From Escallonia rubra (Eukaryota; Streptophyta; Magnoliopsida; Escalloniales; Escalloniaceae): a stretch of 64,000 bases of DNA. The notes beneath the pieces were generated by a model. That model was not told where the DNA came from and did not search any database. It was given only the letters and a program-made list of their open reading frames with translations. This document shows, one piece after another, positions 1 to 12,626 of this stretch. The stretch spans positions 54,098-118,097 of the forward strand of contig JAVXUO010001507.1 in NCBI GenBank assembly GCA_033065855.1. Reading direction: 5' to 3'. A program made the translations under genes and the position numbers. Each line of letters starts with the position of its first letter. Positions within the stretch are counted from its first letter, which is position 1.

Positions 1-41
1 TGCCTCAATCATACGTATCAACACCTTGGACGAGAAGGAAG

Positions 42-626
42 ATGGAGGCTGAGAAGAAGGATGAAGGTCCGTTTCTTAAAATTCAAGATAACATCTCTGG
101 CTCATCAAACCTACCCTTGGCAGGTTTGATATCGGATAGGTTCTTTATCGAGCTGAACGAGTCGAGTTCAATATTAGCAGCTGCCGAGATCCGAAACAAG
201 GATCGCTCAGTGTTGCCTGTGGACTCTACGGTTCCTTATTCGGGGGTTCTTGAGCCGTTGAAGCAGTTGAAGAGTTCGGAGAGGCTCTTTTTCGAGCCGT
301 ACGAGTCGAGTTCGATACTAGCAGCGGCCATCGTACCATACAAGGACTGTTTAGCCGTAACGGTGGGATCTGCGGATCCATGTGCAGATTTTCGGGTGGC
401 TATGGATTTAATGGTTGGAGGTTATGGGCTGGAAGATTCAGAGCGTCTGGAAGAGTTAATGGTATGGTACTTGAGGATGAATATGGAGAGGAACCATGGC
501 TATATAATTGGGGCTTTTGTGGAATTGTACGTTAATTTTCTCTTTTCCTTTTCGCCTAATTCGTATTCTTTTTCCTCCACTGTTTCTGATTATCTCCTGA
601 ATCAAGCAAGGTTTGCGGGGGCGTGA
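42..626 (+). CDS. OVATE family protein, OFP13/15/18-like (N-terminus may lie outside the window)
   Basis: OVATE proteins are plant-specific regulators that bind TALE homeodomain and TRM proteins and shape organs; most act as repressors. The C-terminal OVATE domain is clear at residues about 109-166: a DPCADFR start (family norm DPYxDFR), then LEELMVWYLRMN and NHGYIIGAFVELY. The motif RLFFEPxESSSILAAA just upstream is characteristic of the OFP13/15/16/18 branch, and here it occurs twice (residues 33-48 and 81-96) because a short segment has duplicated. ATG at 42 is the first in the window, but the frame is open to the left edge, so the true start may be upstream. The 28-residue tail after the domain is Ser/Phe-rich. 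No introns are seen, as usual for OFPs. I am confident of the family, less of the subgroup. Confidence 0.85.
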   Translation: MEAEKKDEGPFLKIQDNISGSSNLPLAGLISDRFFIELNESSSILAAAEIRNKDRSVLPVDSTVPYSGVLEPLKQLKSSERLFFEPYESSSILAAAIVPYKDCLAVTVGSADPCADFRVAMDLMVGGYGLEDSERLEELMVWYLRMNMERNHGYIIGAFVELYVNFLFSFSPNSYSFSSTVSDYLLNQARFAGA

Positions 627-3600
627 GGAGGATAGTATCTGTTCACTGTAGTAGGTTAATATTAACTACGATGCAATTGAGTATGTTATAGGAGACTAGT
701 AACTTTTACGATGGTCTTGACCTAAAGTCATTATCAAAGCTTCACATGCTTGCTCATGCCAAGCTTTGTTGGTTTTCTTAGAGGCAATTTTCCTTTTGTT
801 TCAATTTGAACCAAGGTTTAGGCTTATTATAGTTGTCATCCCACGAATGCATTCACCATGGCAGTACGGTTGAATATGAATGTGCTCGCGTCATATGAGA
901 GAGGCAGACACACCTTGACGTTCACCGTAATCATTGATATTGCATGTCTAAACCAATTGAGCAGCAGCCACTCATCACGATAATGAGAGTTGCATCTTTC
1001 ATTTGGGCAAAAGCAATTGCAGCAATTTGTGCAATGGCTACCATTCTGCTATAGCAAAAAAAGACTCATGCTAACACCCAGCGAGCTAGTTACTCGTAAC
1101 GCCCACAGCATGAACTCAAGGACTGATCTCTCGCCGCAACATCTTTGGCTTTTGAAGACTGGTACTTTCTTCTGATAACGCTAGCACTGTTTCGATATAG
1201 CCACTTAAAAGCCCTGCATTCAAAATCCGAATATAATTAGAAGAGCAAAGTAATGTAGTCATATACTGGTTTTGTTTGTTGAGAAAGCAGTAACTGTAGA
1301 AATAAGCCTCTTCACAAGGGGGTATGGCAAGAGGCTTTTACTGTGGGCTGTTTTTCTAGAAATAAATAAGGCAGCAACCGGCCTCCATGTTTTACTTGAG
1401 AGAGAGAAAAATCAACTTAGTGCTTATCATCTCTGTTCGATATTGTATATCAAATATTTTCTTCATGTCGATTGCTTGAACTCGGTTTTCCTCAGTTTCC
1501 ATTTCAGCGTTGCCCTTGATTCTTCCATTTCTAATACTGTTCATGTATCTGTGTTGCAGACATCGGTTTGAATTGCCTTCCACTTTTTGCTTGTTGAGCT
1601 TCTTTATCTGTAGCAAATAATCCCCAACAAGCATAGCCCATATATTATGGAAGATCACACACTCTTGTCTGCTTTTTGTGTGTCATATCTTCAAACAAGA
1701 CTGAATGGCTGATCAGAAAGTTGTAGTATTAATAGGTTAGTAATTTGATCGCATGTTCCAGGTTATACTAGGATCCTTGATACCACTAGAAGTCCAACTA
1801 TATAAAAGCAATTACAATTTGGCCATCAATCATTTGGCCTCCTTACTAATTGCCTTGAAGGGGACTCAAATATTGGCAACTTAAGGCCCCAGAAAAATAT
1901 TAATGCCGCAGCAAGTGATAATGAGATGAGCTGGTTAAGAAAGTGTGGAAAAAAGAGAAGCACCAGCAGAATCCAAACTAAGTAGTCCTTGTTTTACCTG
2001 AATCGACTAAAGGTGTTAAGTAGTCAAAAGCTCTAAGAGAGGAAGGAACAGCTTGCAACTCTACAAGGCTTTTTTCGAACAGCTCAGAGATTTCGTAATG
2101 ACTGAAGAAGTTGTCTTAGTGTCTAAGATTCTGTAATGACTGATGAATCTCTTCGAGAGGAAAGGATGGATCTTCAACGAAAGAGTCTTAAAAGTTGGTA
2201 CCTTTGTGATAGCTAATAGTGCTAACTCGCCTTAGTTTAGCTCAGGTGGTCGTGTGATATGCTTGATCGAAAAGGCCACGATCTTTGCAGATTAAGTTCC
2301 ATGCATCAGTTCCACTTACTCAGGCTCAGCTAAACATCTAGAACCTTTCCTTATCAATTGAATTCTCGATAGCATGATACGAGCTGCCTGAGTAACGCTG
2401 AGGCAACATTTCAACTCCACAGGAGTTATTAATTCTATGAGGGTCAATAGGACCATCTATTCGAAATATGTACCATGAGTTAGAAACTAAGGAGGCCACA
2501 AGAAAGCTGTAGTGTGTCATACACAGGAGTGGCTCATACTGATGTTCCTTCCAACTGACGAGAACCTTAGACTGCTCTTACTTTTGACATATTAAGAACT
2601 TTGCAACGAAGTACATATTGCCACGCTGAAAGGCGTGCAGCGAACGATCCAAACCTCCAAACGTCTGAAGGACCAAAGCAAGCTGGCTGAACAGACCAAA
2701 CTGAAGCGTCCAAACTTTCCACAATTCTGAACCAAGGTATAGGAGCATTGCTCCACCAATCCGAACAAAATCGGATTGTGCACACCCCACTGCACTTAGC
2801 ATAATGGTTTCCGTGGCATTTAAGTGTCGCTAAAGCTGCTTTCTTCAATATTTGTCATATTCTAGCGACTCTTGTTGACGTCTTTCTGTCGCTAATACCC
2901 TCTAGCGTCACTAATTTATCACAGCCTTGTTTTAGCAACAGGAAATCTGGAGCCCGCTTTTGCTTAGACTGAGTGCAAGATGGTGTCGTAATCGTTACTC
3001 AAATTTAGGTTTTATTACAAAATAGTTTACAATTGCTAATGCGCCTTCACTTGGTTGTATCTCCAACTATTAAACAAGACTTAGGTAAGTTTATTTTGGG
3101 TGCTAAATTAGATCTGAAACTGCGGCACAAGATTGTTAGATAACAGAGAGCAAAAGGAGGAAGTTGAATGGAGAAAGCCTCAGAACATTCACTAGCGGAA
3201 TTGAATGCTGACATGGAATCGGAATCAACATTCATATATAGCAGCTGTTTAGAAATGCTTTATACATCTATACATACAACAAAAGATTTGTATCATCACG
3301 AGAACTTGATGAATCGGGCAAAGAGAGAGAGAGAGAAGCAAAGCATGGAGCCCTGCTCGCTCAATAGAAGATGTACAGAGATACAGCTTAGCAATGTAGA
3401 CAGCTAACCACTTGCAGAGTCATTTAAAACTATGCAGTTTGCAGTACATGTCATCCACTTATAAATGCATTAGACCTGCATTACACTAAAAATAAAGAAA
3501 GAAGAGGCTATATCTCACGCACGTACACTTCCTTTTCTCATCTTCTATCTCCCACTCCGTGTTACTGTTAATGCTTTCCATTCAAAAACCTCAGTTTTTA

Positions 3601-5570
3601 CCTTTTCCAACCATATCCCCCATGTCACGCCACTTCTTTGACCAAGTTTGAGAAACTTCAATGACATGGTGACCCGGTTTCGGATTGCTTACAAGATATG
3701 TAGTTATCTCGAGGAGCTAGAAAGATAAATGTTTGTTAATCACGACTTATTTGGATTGGTTCGTCGCTAAAAGAAGACATTTTTTACTTTTTTGGCAATT
3801 TTTAGAGAGTTAATGTCGGTCAAAACAATGTATTATAGTAATTTTGGCCAAAAATTGGTGTTACATCAACTCTCATAAGATTTGGACAAGTTATAGATTA
3901 AGCAGGGGTTGTTTAATATATATAAAATTCAATTGCAGAAATTGCAGGACTAAAAATTTTACGCTGTTGAATTTCTAGCACCAGAAATAAATGGCATGTT
4001 TTATAAACTAAAAGCTGATGTTTGTGAAAATTGTTTCAACTAACAAATCTATCCTCCCTACTGGAAATGGACATGCCGTTCATATCTAATAGTTTTATTA
4101 TTGTCAAAAGCATGATGGTTATGGGGTGTGGTGATTGTTACGGTGGCGGTGGTCATGAGGTGAGGGTTGTGGTGGTGGTGGTAGTAACGGCTCTCCCGTA
4201 TGGTGTTGGTGACGACAAGCAGTATGCTACAATGGTGGTGTGGTGTGTCATGGCGACACCGATATATTTGTCGTGGTGGTAGTTGAAGTGTGGTGGAGGT
4301 GGTGGTGTCGACACATGGCGTTAGTGGTGTTGAGAATGACGGTGGTATGGTAGTGATGGTACACGGTGATGACAGCTGCGGCATGATGGTGGTGGTGGAG
4401 GTCTTAATGTTCGTATCACCGAAACTAACATCCTTTTATCAGCAAATGGAGATACTCTAAGCATTTCATTAGTTATGTACCCAGGTTCCACGGGCCAAAT
4501 GCATGTGCCAATGGTGATGGTGGTGGTGGTAACGATGCAAGCACCGACATGGTGGCCTGATGGCAATTTTATTCATTTACACAACATTATCCAATAATTA
4601 AGACTTAAAATTAAGCGGTAACGTGACTTAAGATTTTAGTTTACTCAAAGCATATGTTAATTTATAAATATAAATGATATAAAGTTAAGCGTTATCAATG
4701 CATTTATTTGTGAATTATAGAACATTTTCAGGGTGAAGAGCTGAAATACTTCTCATGATGTAACTCCTTTTCTTGTTTTGCGGTTTATTTAATTGAAGTC
4801 TGTGACATCATATTTTAGTAATTTCATCAATGACTAATTTTTAGTCAAACCGTATATAAAAGCCAAGGCAATACACAATCCCATAAAACAATGCTTAGAC
4901 ATGGCAATAACAATGGGCTTCGTGGAAAAATTATGGCAGCTAGATTGTTACAGTCTTGCTCACAACGATAATTAGTAGCCGCTAAATCTATTTAGTGGCA
5001 CATTTCATAGCAACAATTTTTTATCGTTACTAAAAATATTAATCAACCATTAATTAATTGTCGCTATAGAAGCGGTTAACTATTTTCATAAAATCCGAAC
5101 TTTCTAATCAATCAAGTTTTTCATGAAGCAATGGAAGCAAGACGAAAACATGGTCAAGTTCTTCGGTGCTTATTGAATACGTTTCGAAACGAGTCAGTTT
5201 GATCAAAGACAAAGGGTGATATGTTTGAATAGACTTGATTAAGACTTATAGACATTTCTTGCTTGCGTATAGGCTAGGGTGGGTAATCTTATTAAAACTT
5301 TTATAAAGTACTAAAATAATTGTTTTTTTTTTTTTTGGTCAAAACTGTTTCAGAAAATGCTATTCTGGAAACAGATAAATGGAAGCAAAAAAAAAAAATA
5401 AGCCATCCTCAATGAATTTAAATATTAAACGAACCAGAAAATCGGAAAACAAGACCAAACCCATCATGTTATGTTATGTGAAGAGAAGACGTGAGACCTG
5501 CCATGTTAATGCTCCCATGTGTGAATTGAATGCCTTCACATGGCGGTGTCACGTGCCACACGGCCACGCC
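627..5570. other. Intergenic DNA without a recognised gene
   Basis: About 4.9 kb between the two OVATE genes. Short frames on both strands match no family I know and have no coding signature. Repeated TAGCGAC-like words around 2850-2930 and 4960-5080 look like decayed transposon or MITE sequence. A short inverted repeat (AAGCCTCTT/AAGAGGCTT) sits at about 1301-1340 with no known role. Confidence 0.5.
4090..4560. repeat. GGT/GAT-rich low-complexity tract
   Basis: Interrupted GGT, GGTGAT and GATGGTGG triplets dominate about 470 bp. Similar tracts recur at 7.2-8.35, 13.4-14.2, 29.4-29.8, 31.3-31.6 and 53.4-53.8 kb in either orientation, so this looks like a dispersed low-complexity repeat rather than a gene. 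Confidence 0.5.
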
Positions 5571-6170
5571 TCACTTTGACCCTTGACGAACACCGAGTTC
5601 CTCCGAGTCGATACCGGGCTTCCGTGACTCGACAACCCCGTTCCAAATCTCCACGAAGGCCTGAACGATGATCTGGTGGTGGCTTGGAGAGTTGAGCTGC
5701 AAGAACAAGTTCAGAAGCTCTTGGAGGTCACCTTTCGAGTAGATACCCTTCTCCAGGATCATCTGGAGCATGGACTGTCGAAAATCGACGTAAGGGTCGT
5801 CGGAATCCTTCACGACGGCGACGCTGTTGCAGATTTTAGGGCAAGGGCTGACGGTCTGAGAGCAGTTTGGGTCGTTTTCGTGCTGGGAGGGAGAAAGGGT
5901 ACTGGATGGTGTGTTGATGTTGAGGGAGAACGTGGTGGAAGTGTAGTCTTCATCATCATCATCATCATCATTGACGGAGTGGCCACCACCTGATCTTTCC
6001 CAGGAGCTTGAAGAAGAGTGATGGAGACTGGACTTGGAGTCAATGGAGGCTTTGGGCGTTGGTTTTGGTTTTGGCTGGATTATGTCTGAGAGCTTTGGCC
6101 TCCCACACCCACATCCTCGGCTGGTTTTGAAGATTTTGTCAAGGAGCCTCCTCTTGTTATTGGAACTCAT
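5571..6170 (-). CDS. OVATE family protein, OFP6/OFP8-like, complete
   Basis: A single-exon 199-residue protein. The N-terminal motif KIFKTSRGCGCGRPKLSDI (about residues 12-30) is typical of the OFP6/7/8 branch; an Asp run (68-75) comes from a GAT/ATC microsatellite; the OVATE domain is at about 121-178 with DPYVDFRQSM, LQELLNLFLQLN and HHQIIVQAFVEIWNGV. The start is the first Met after an upstream leader of GA/GT repeats, and the following MSSNNKRRLLDKIFK matches the family N-terminus. The expected role is a transcriptional co-repressor acting with homeodomain or TRM partners; this is family knowledge, not shown here. It lies about 5 kb from another OVATE gene on the opposite strand. Confidence 0.93.
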   Translation of the reverse strand: MSSNNKRRLLDKIFKTSRGCGCGRPKLSDIIQPKPKPTPKASIDSKSSLHHSSSSSWERSGGGHSVNDDDDDDEDYTSTTFSLNINTPSSTLSPSQHENDPNCSQTVSPCPKICNSVAVVKDSDDPYVDFRQSMLQMILEKGIYSKGDLQELLNLFLQLNSPSHHQIIVQAFVEIWNGVVESRKPGIDSEELGVRQGSK

Positions 6171-6183
6171 GACTCGATCATGA

Positions 6184-6223
<40 letters not shown>

Positions 6224-6374
6224 GCTAGAGAGATTGGTCAGGTAGGGTTTGAAGTATTGATCAGGGAGGTACAAAAAGAATATGGCAATGAGAGAGGTGA
6301 GGTTTTAATTTAGGTGGGGATGAACCTTAGACAGAGGGATACTTAGATTATACATACATATATAGATGTATGAA

Positions 6375-6406
<32 letters not shown>
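6184..6406. repeat. GT and GA microsatellites in the OFP6-like gene's leader/promoter
   Basis: (GT)n at about 6184-6201 runs into (GA)n at about 6202-6224, and a second (GA)n is at about 6378-6406. On the minus strand these are CT-rich stretches 15-240 bp upstream of the OFP6-like start codon, the usual place for CT-rich 5' leaders in plants. A TATA-like stretch lies nearby at about 6345-6365. Confidence 0.7.
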
Positions 6407-6409
<3 letters not shown>

Positions 6410-7412
6410 GAATCATGTAAATCTCTACACATCTGCCGTAGAGATGGAGTATGGAAGTAAACTTAAGAGGCAGTTGACCAAAGTTTAGGATGCAAGTAAT
6501 ATATATATCAAAACATTATTCAGAAGTTTCTTTGTGGAATTGGTGCAATTCAGCAACAGTAATTACTCTTGTAACGTTAACGTCTTCGGGATCGTCTTGT
6601 GGAATTTCATCTTAGATTTTGCACCTAAATATTATAGTCCCTATTTCGCATCATCCACTAAATCTAAAACTGCATGTTCTTCTCAAGTTTAAAGTCAGAG
6701 CAAAACACATGATGTTTGATTAAAAATATATATATATTGGTGCACATATGCATATGATGCTAACAATCACCTGATATTTACAGATTATATATCATGATAA
6801 GATCGAGTCTTTATCTATTACAGTTGTATGCTTATCCAATTTGATCTTTTTAAACTGCTAGTTTCAAATTCAAAAACAACAAGGTTATGTGGGACCCGAT
6901 AGTGTTGTGTTTACTTTTAACGTGCATGCCAATTTATTTTTATTTCGTTTTTTTTTTTTGGGAAAGATAGTAAAATATTGTCCTTCTTTACCTTTCGTTT
7001 CAATTTTGTCCTCGCCCTTCTTTAATTTCATGTGGTCATTGTAAAAAGTTCTCGTGTTTAATTCAATATGTTTTTTCCTTCAATTTCATGGGTTAAATCT
7101 AATTAGGGAAGGATAAAAAAAAGTAACTTTTATGGTGACTCAAGCCACGTAAACGGTAAAACCTAACATCTCTCGCCAATAAATTGTCTCCGGCATCTCC
7201 TCCAACCTAGCCACAGAAAGGCCAAAGACCACCACCACCCATGCCGACCGTCTTAGTCCACTATCACACTCACTCACTCTCCATCGTTTTGAAACAAGGG
7301 ATCAATGACGAAAACGACGCCAGAGACAACCATCACCGCTGCACTGTCGCCCACCTTGCCATCGTCATCACCACCTCATCAACTCAGCTCCGTCATTCCA
7401 CATCGCCAATGA
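6410..7412. other. Upstream intergenic DNA of the OFP6-like gene
   Basis: AT-rich DNA with no coding frame that I can support. From about 7200 it becomes CCACC/CATC-rich low-complexity sequence that continues on the far side of the hAT insertion, at 8097-8350. Confidence 0.5.
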
Positions 7413-8096
7413 CAGGGGCGGAACTGTAGCATGACCGGGGGGGGGGGGGGGGGTGGGGGGCACGGCACCCCCAAATTTTTTGGAATTTTTTTTTAGTTAT
7501 TGATAATAATACTCACATTTCACATATTTACGAAAATGTCATTATATCGTAACTAATTAATTAGGATTTTGTTTTGTTGTATTATTTATTCTTTGTGTCA
7601 TCGGCCGTCATAATCTTCTTCGTTCTCATTCTTCATTCTTCCAAATCTCAAATTTCAAATCTCCGGATTACCAAAAAAAACACGAATTGATCAAGATGAG
7701 TTCTTTTGTTTATAGTTTAATTCTTGGAGTATTAACAAATTCAATAGTTACGCTAATTATAGTATTAACGTATTCAATTGTTACGCTATTTCAATAGTTA
7801 CGATATTCATTAGTTTAATTTTTATATTATTAATGTATTCAATAGTTATGAAAAAATACGAACTAAGCAATTTACTATGCATTTAACGTATTCAATAGTT
7901 ACGCTAATTATAATATGCTTATTTTTGTAGATGGGGAAGTCAAAGTCACACACAATTGGTTATTTCTTTCAAACAAAAAATGTTAGCAGTAGTAGTGTTG
8001 ATGAACTTAAACCTTCTTCATTCTTTTATGCTAGTCATCAATTTTTTTTTATGTCTTTTTGGCGCCCCCTGATTAGACTTTCTGGATCCGCCCCTG
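7413..8096. mobile_element. Non-autonomous hAT element with perfect 8-bp target duplication
   Basis: The element begins CAGGGGCGGA and ends TCCGCCCCTG, a 10-bp terminal inverted repeat. It is flanked on both sides by GCCAATGA (7405-7412 and 8097-8104), an exact 8-bp target-site duplication as hAT transposases make. The 684-bp interior has no intact transposase. A remnant near 7930-8040 reads like the start of a TTF-type hAT transposase (MGKSKSHTIGYFF), suggesting an internally deleted derivative. A G run near the left end (7438-7454) may be an unstable or misassembled tract. Confidence 0.9.
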
Positions 8097-8104
8097 GCCA
8101 ATGA

Positions 8105-9891
8105 CATCACCATTTCGCCAACCCTACATTGTAGCCACCACCTCCCCTATCGTTGCTCGGATATGCTACCCATCACCATCATCACCATTACCCTTCAGTA
8201 CCCTTCTCCAGACTATCTCGTAACGGGCAGCCCATCCACTATCATCACCAACCATCCAAAACATAGTCGCTACCCGCACTTCATCACCAACGATCCTTTG
8301 GCGGTACCGACGGGAGGTGATTGGTGTGGAGAGGGAGGGGCTTGGTAGGGTTTTTCTTTTGGCCTTATCCAAAAGATTTTAATCTTTTGCCCTTCCCCAA
8401 TCAGTGCTAACCGATGAAATTTACGGAAATGACCTATAGGAGCACCGAATCTCTTTTACGAGGACCATTTAGAAGAAAAAAAACTGAAAGAATAATGACA
8501 AAAATCAAAACCAAAGGCATATATAGGAGGAGGAGGATTTTTGCTATTTTCCACTTTGTTTCCAGATAGCCACTGTTCACTATAGCTTGACTTAACCATA
8601 CATTTGTACTTTTTCCTACACAGAAAGTAAACGATAATAACTTTGAAAACTAATTAATAACTTTCCTACGGATTTGACCATGATAAAAAATTTCTATACG
8701 TGATTAAAGGTGTGTAGCTTTGTGTCCTCCTCAACAAGAGCGTGGATTACAGGATCTTCTCCTTGCTTCCAGAATCAAGGTAGACCATTTTGAATTTGTA
8801 TTACCATGTCTTTAATCCTATGTTTGTTTATATACACCACAAACAAAAAGAAAAAGAAAAAATTACTTAGTTGCACATACCATAAGATAAAGAACAATAC
8901 CGTTAAACGTTGATATATAAAGAACCAGCGATAATAATTAATAAATCAGTTTCTTTATAAAACAAGGTGTATTGATTCACGTATACATGTCTGGATTGAA
9001 GATGTGTGTGTGCGCGTACGTGTGCCTACAATTATAAGTAATTTCACACGCGGGAAGAAATTAGACCTTCCCTAAAATGGTGCTGTTGTGGGATGCATGT
9101 GACAGCTTACTAGTCTTGGTTCATACATCTTCACATTGACTAGTCCACATATGCAACTCATTTGCATCGCGAGGACCAAGTTTGAAATTTTTTCGAAATT
9201 GCACGGAAATTCAAAAAAAATTCAAAGAAAAAAAAAATCATATTCAACGATGAGTTGCACTTTTGTCATGAAGACTGACTTGTATGGCATGATGAGTTCG
9301 ACCACTATTGAAGACAGTTGTTGTATATCTCTGTCAAGTACATTAAAAAAAAAACAAAAAAAACCTACCCGCTCTCCCTTTACTTTCTGATCTTTTTCTG
9401 ATGGAATTTTGAAAGCTGATCATCTTAGATAACCAGTATCATTGGTGGCCAAGGTGTTGTGGCAAAATAATGCATGGAAGTTGACAAAGAATTGAAGTCG
9501 TTATTTTGTGCCTCCATAGTTTTAATCATGATGTTTAATTGCTTTAATTTTCTTAATAAATTAGACGTAACTTCAGTTTGACAAAAAAAAAAAATCTTGG
9601 AGGGCGCGTTGAGTTGCATCAAGTGGCATCAATCTTGAAATTGTTGTTTGACAACTCAGCTGATTGTACGTTTCTTCGAAAAGATGTAGAAAATCTAATC
9701 AAATGCAAAATACAATTCTCTATGATCCTACCAAAAACTATAACCAAAAGATCCTAACAAAACACTTAGATCCTAACCTAACAAAATGGAGTTTAAATTG
9801 TTAGATGGTAAACTGTACATTATGATATGTACCTACTAAGAGAGAGAGAGAGAGAGTACGCGAGTCGTTCCACTCTTTCGCGTCGGGAGTC
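8105..9891. other. Intergenic DNA, no gene recognised
   Basis: 8105-8350 is CATCACC-like low-complexity sequence continuous with 7200-7404 before the hAT insertion. The rest is AT-rich with A runs and short frames only; nothing is supported as coding. Confidence 0.5.
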
Positions 9892-10374
9892 TCATGCAGT
9901 AGATTGCTCCTTTGGAACCCGAATTGCCCTAAACGGCTTTCTCAGGACATGGAGCACCCTGGCGAACCATAGAAACGAAAGCTTTAATTCTCGAGAAAAT
10001 CTTGCCCAAGCCCGACACAAGGATAAGGACTTGTTGGATGCAGAAGCAGTAGTAGGAGGCATGGGTTTCAGGTATGATCTCGCGGCCTGCTCAACGAGAC
10101 GATTGCTAATCGAGATGTCCACCACATCGGAACATGTAGACATCGAGCGGCCACCCATCGAGGTTGCCATGACATCCCTCAACGAAGTATAGTTGTGCTG
10201 CGAAGATTTTGAACCGCCGATATTTTCCAGGCTCTTGGTGTGCCTGTGACCTCGAGGCACCAGCAATGGTGATTCATCGTTGGCACTGCTGGTGGTGGCA
10301 AAATAATAGGATTTCACTGAGGTTGAGCGGCGGAGAGAGGAGGACGAGGAGTCCATTGTTGGCATAACAAACAA
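9892..10374 (-). CDS. Plant protein of unknown function, Ser-rich, 160 aa
   Basis: A single-exon frame with coding character but no domain I can name. The N-terminal half is Ser/Thr/Arg-rich (MDSSSSSLRRSTSVKSYYF), followed by a GHRHTKSLENIGG segment. The C-terminal 45 residues combine Arg/Lys with hydrophobic and aromatic residues (RAWARFSRELKLSFLWFARV) and could be an amphipathic helix. Three Met codons (residues 1, 4 and 7) could start it; the third, at 10356, gives the family-like MDSSSSS start. It is probably one of the small, rapidly induced plant-specific proteins with no assigned biochemical activity. No signal peptide is evident. The call rests on composition and an uninterrupted frame in AT-rich DNA. 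Confidence 0.7.
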   Translation of the reverse strand: MFVMPTMDSSSSSLRRSTSVKSYYFATTSSANDESPLLVPRGHRHTKSLENIGGSKSSQHNYTSLRDVMATSMGGRSMSTCSDVVDISISNRLVEQAARSYLKPMPPTTASASNKSLSLCRAWARFSRELKLSFLWFARVLHVLRKPFRAIRVPKEQSTA

Positions 10375-10825
10375 AGGCTGGGTTAAACTGGTTTTAGAGG
10401 TTATATGGTAAGAGTGTCCTCGTACAATACAAATACTTGGCCTTTATGCTTATCAGAGTGAGGGGATAGTCTCCGTAGCAAACACATTAATAAGGAGGTC
10501 TACTTAACCAATTAAAAGTCTAATTAAGGTCGAGTGTCTGTCTCCCACGAGAGAAACCGAGATAGTGAGAATTTTGGAAATGTAGAGGACCAAAATTTGA
10601 TGTTTTAAAAAAAAAAAAAAAACTTTTCCTCACCATAAAATATTTATTGACAAATTTCAGCAATACGTTTTTGAGCAGCACATATCACATTTTCACTGAT
10701 TATATTTAGTGGCCATTCGTCGCACTGTATGGGGAATTTCAATTTCTTCCTACAACTTGTGTTGAAGCCAAATTTTTTGCCTTTCCAATCATGTTATACT
10801 ATCTCCCCTTCTTATAAGTAAGAAT

Positions 10826-12626
10826 TGTCACGCCCCGACCCGGAGGCGGACCTACACATACTATTTCAAAATATTCCTGCTTACCGGAAATATAATACCC
10901 AAAGAATTTTACCAAGAACATAACCTCAAAATGATAATCAGAGCTCTAAATGTATCCCAAATCAAAAGCATTTGTATTTATCCTCAAAGTCTAATAAATG
11001 CAGCGAAAATCTAATAACAATAGTCACTTCCCAAACATTGGGGTTACCAAAAGCTACTTAATCAAACTATTACAAGTTCTTATTTTCAAGACACTAAAAA
11101 GAGTCTACAATTAAAGAGCAACTCTGACTCATGCTTATAGATAACTCCTCTACTGGTGTCTCAGCTTAATTACCTGAAATGGGAGGAGAAAGGGGGGTGA
11201 GCACGAAGCCCAGTAAAGATCACACGCACACACCCACGGAGTACAACGCAGGTATCCAAGAATATATAGCTGAGTCCAACAAAACATATGAAAACAAAAG
11301 TGCAAAGACGATTGAAAATCTGAGCACGACCAATAATCCCACTTCGGGACATTCCAATCCATCAAATATCAAATCGCAGTCAAAGTCAAATGAACACAGT
11401 CAAATAATTGAACTAATAATCAAATACGGTACAATCACGTAATACGTGACTGTAAAGCACGTTAACCTAAGCACGAGAAGGTTCTAAGTTCAAAGTTGCA
11501 TACCGGTAGCAATTGCCATATCATGTCATGGCATCACGTTAACCTAAGCACGTGAAGGTTCTAAATATTAGTTCAATTCAAGGGGTCCAGTGGAAATCAA
11601 AATATCTTAAAGATGCAGGAGTCACAAATAATAAAACTTTGAATTTCAAAAAGAATGACTTAGCCACTTCATAAAATACTCAATATTAGACTTGAATCAA
11701 AGAGAACAAAAATTCAAGTTCAACAGAAGTTCAATCGTTTCAATCAGAATTCGTATGAAATAGATATGAGTAAATAAAGAGAACGAGTGCTAAAGGTACA
11801 AGCCAATGAAGAACTAACGAAAATTTAACACGTGGCACGCCACCTAGGCAGCCCCACGTGAGAAAGCTGGCTGCTTTGAACCTAAATGCAGAGTTGAATA
11901 ATAAGCAAAATTCTTCCACCACATAGATTGCAAAGGAATTGTTTACTTCCTGAATAATGGTGAATGGACTTTCAGCATGGGGAAGCCTGTCAAGAACGTC
12001 CGTGGTGATAATTCTGGGAAAGTGGGGCGTGGAATTCAATGAACGAATTTACAGAACAGCTCCAAGAAGCCGCAAAAGGTTATACCCGAACAAGAAAAAG
12101 AATTGGAAAAGGGCGTGACCAAACGATCACTGCCGTACTCAACAAATTGTAATCAATTATCGAATAAAGCGAGATGATTAATATAATTCGAAGGAGCATA
12201 ATGAGTGTAACCCTTACCTCAAATCTATATAATAGTCTTTACCAAATTGCGATTGCTTCCGAAAACCTCAAAACCTAGATATTATAATTAACCCACTTAC
12301 GTTAAAATCTTAACAAGAACAATTCTAATATGATCTAATTCATCCTTATAATCCAAAGTGGGTTCAAGATTCTTACCAATTGTAAGTAGAAGGTTGAAAT
12401 CCTCAAGCCCTAATTTTCTTTTTCTTCTCCTCTCTCTGAAAGACCAGACTCAATTTATCGATAAAACACAACTAACCAGTCTTTTTATTTCTCTAAATTT
12501 GGTAAATTACTCTAAAGGCCCCTAAAGATATGTTACTTATTCAAAAGGAATTCCAAAATATTCTTAAAATTTCAAAAGTAACCCAAGAATTAAAATAATT
12601 AACTACATATTATTTGGGGTATTACA
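10826..12626. mobile_element. Solo LTR, 1.8 kb, with 5-bp target duplication
   Basis: The sequence starts TGTCACGCCCC and ends GGGGTATTACA: TG...CA ends with an imperfect terminal inverted repeat. AGAAT flanks it on both sides (10821-10825 and 12627-12631), the 5-bp duplication expected of a retrotransposon integrase. There are no gag or pol frames inside, only short frames, so it fits an LTR left after recombination between the two LTRs of a complete element. The orientation and the parent family (probably gypsy) are unresolved. Confidence 0.82.
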
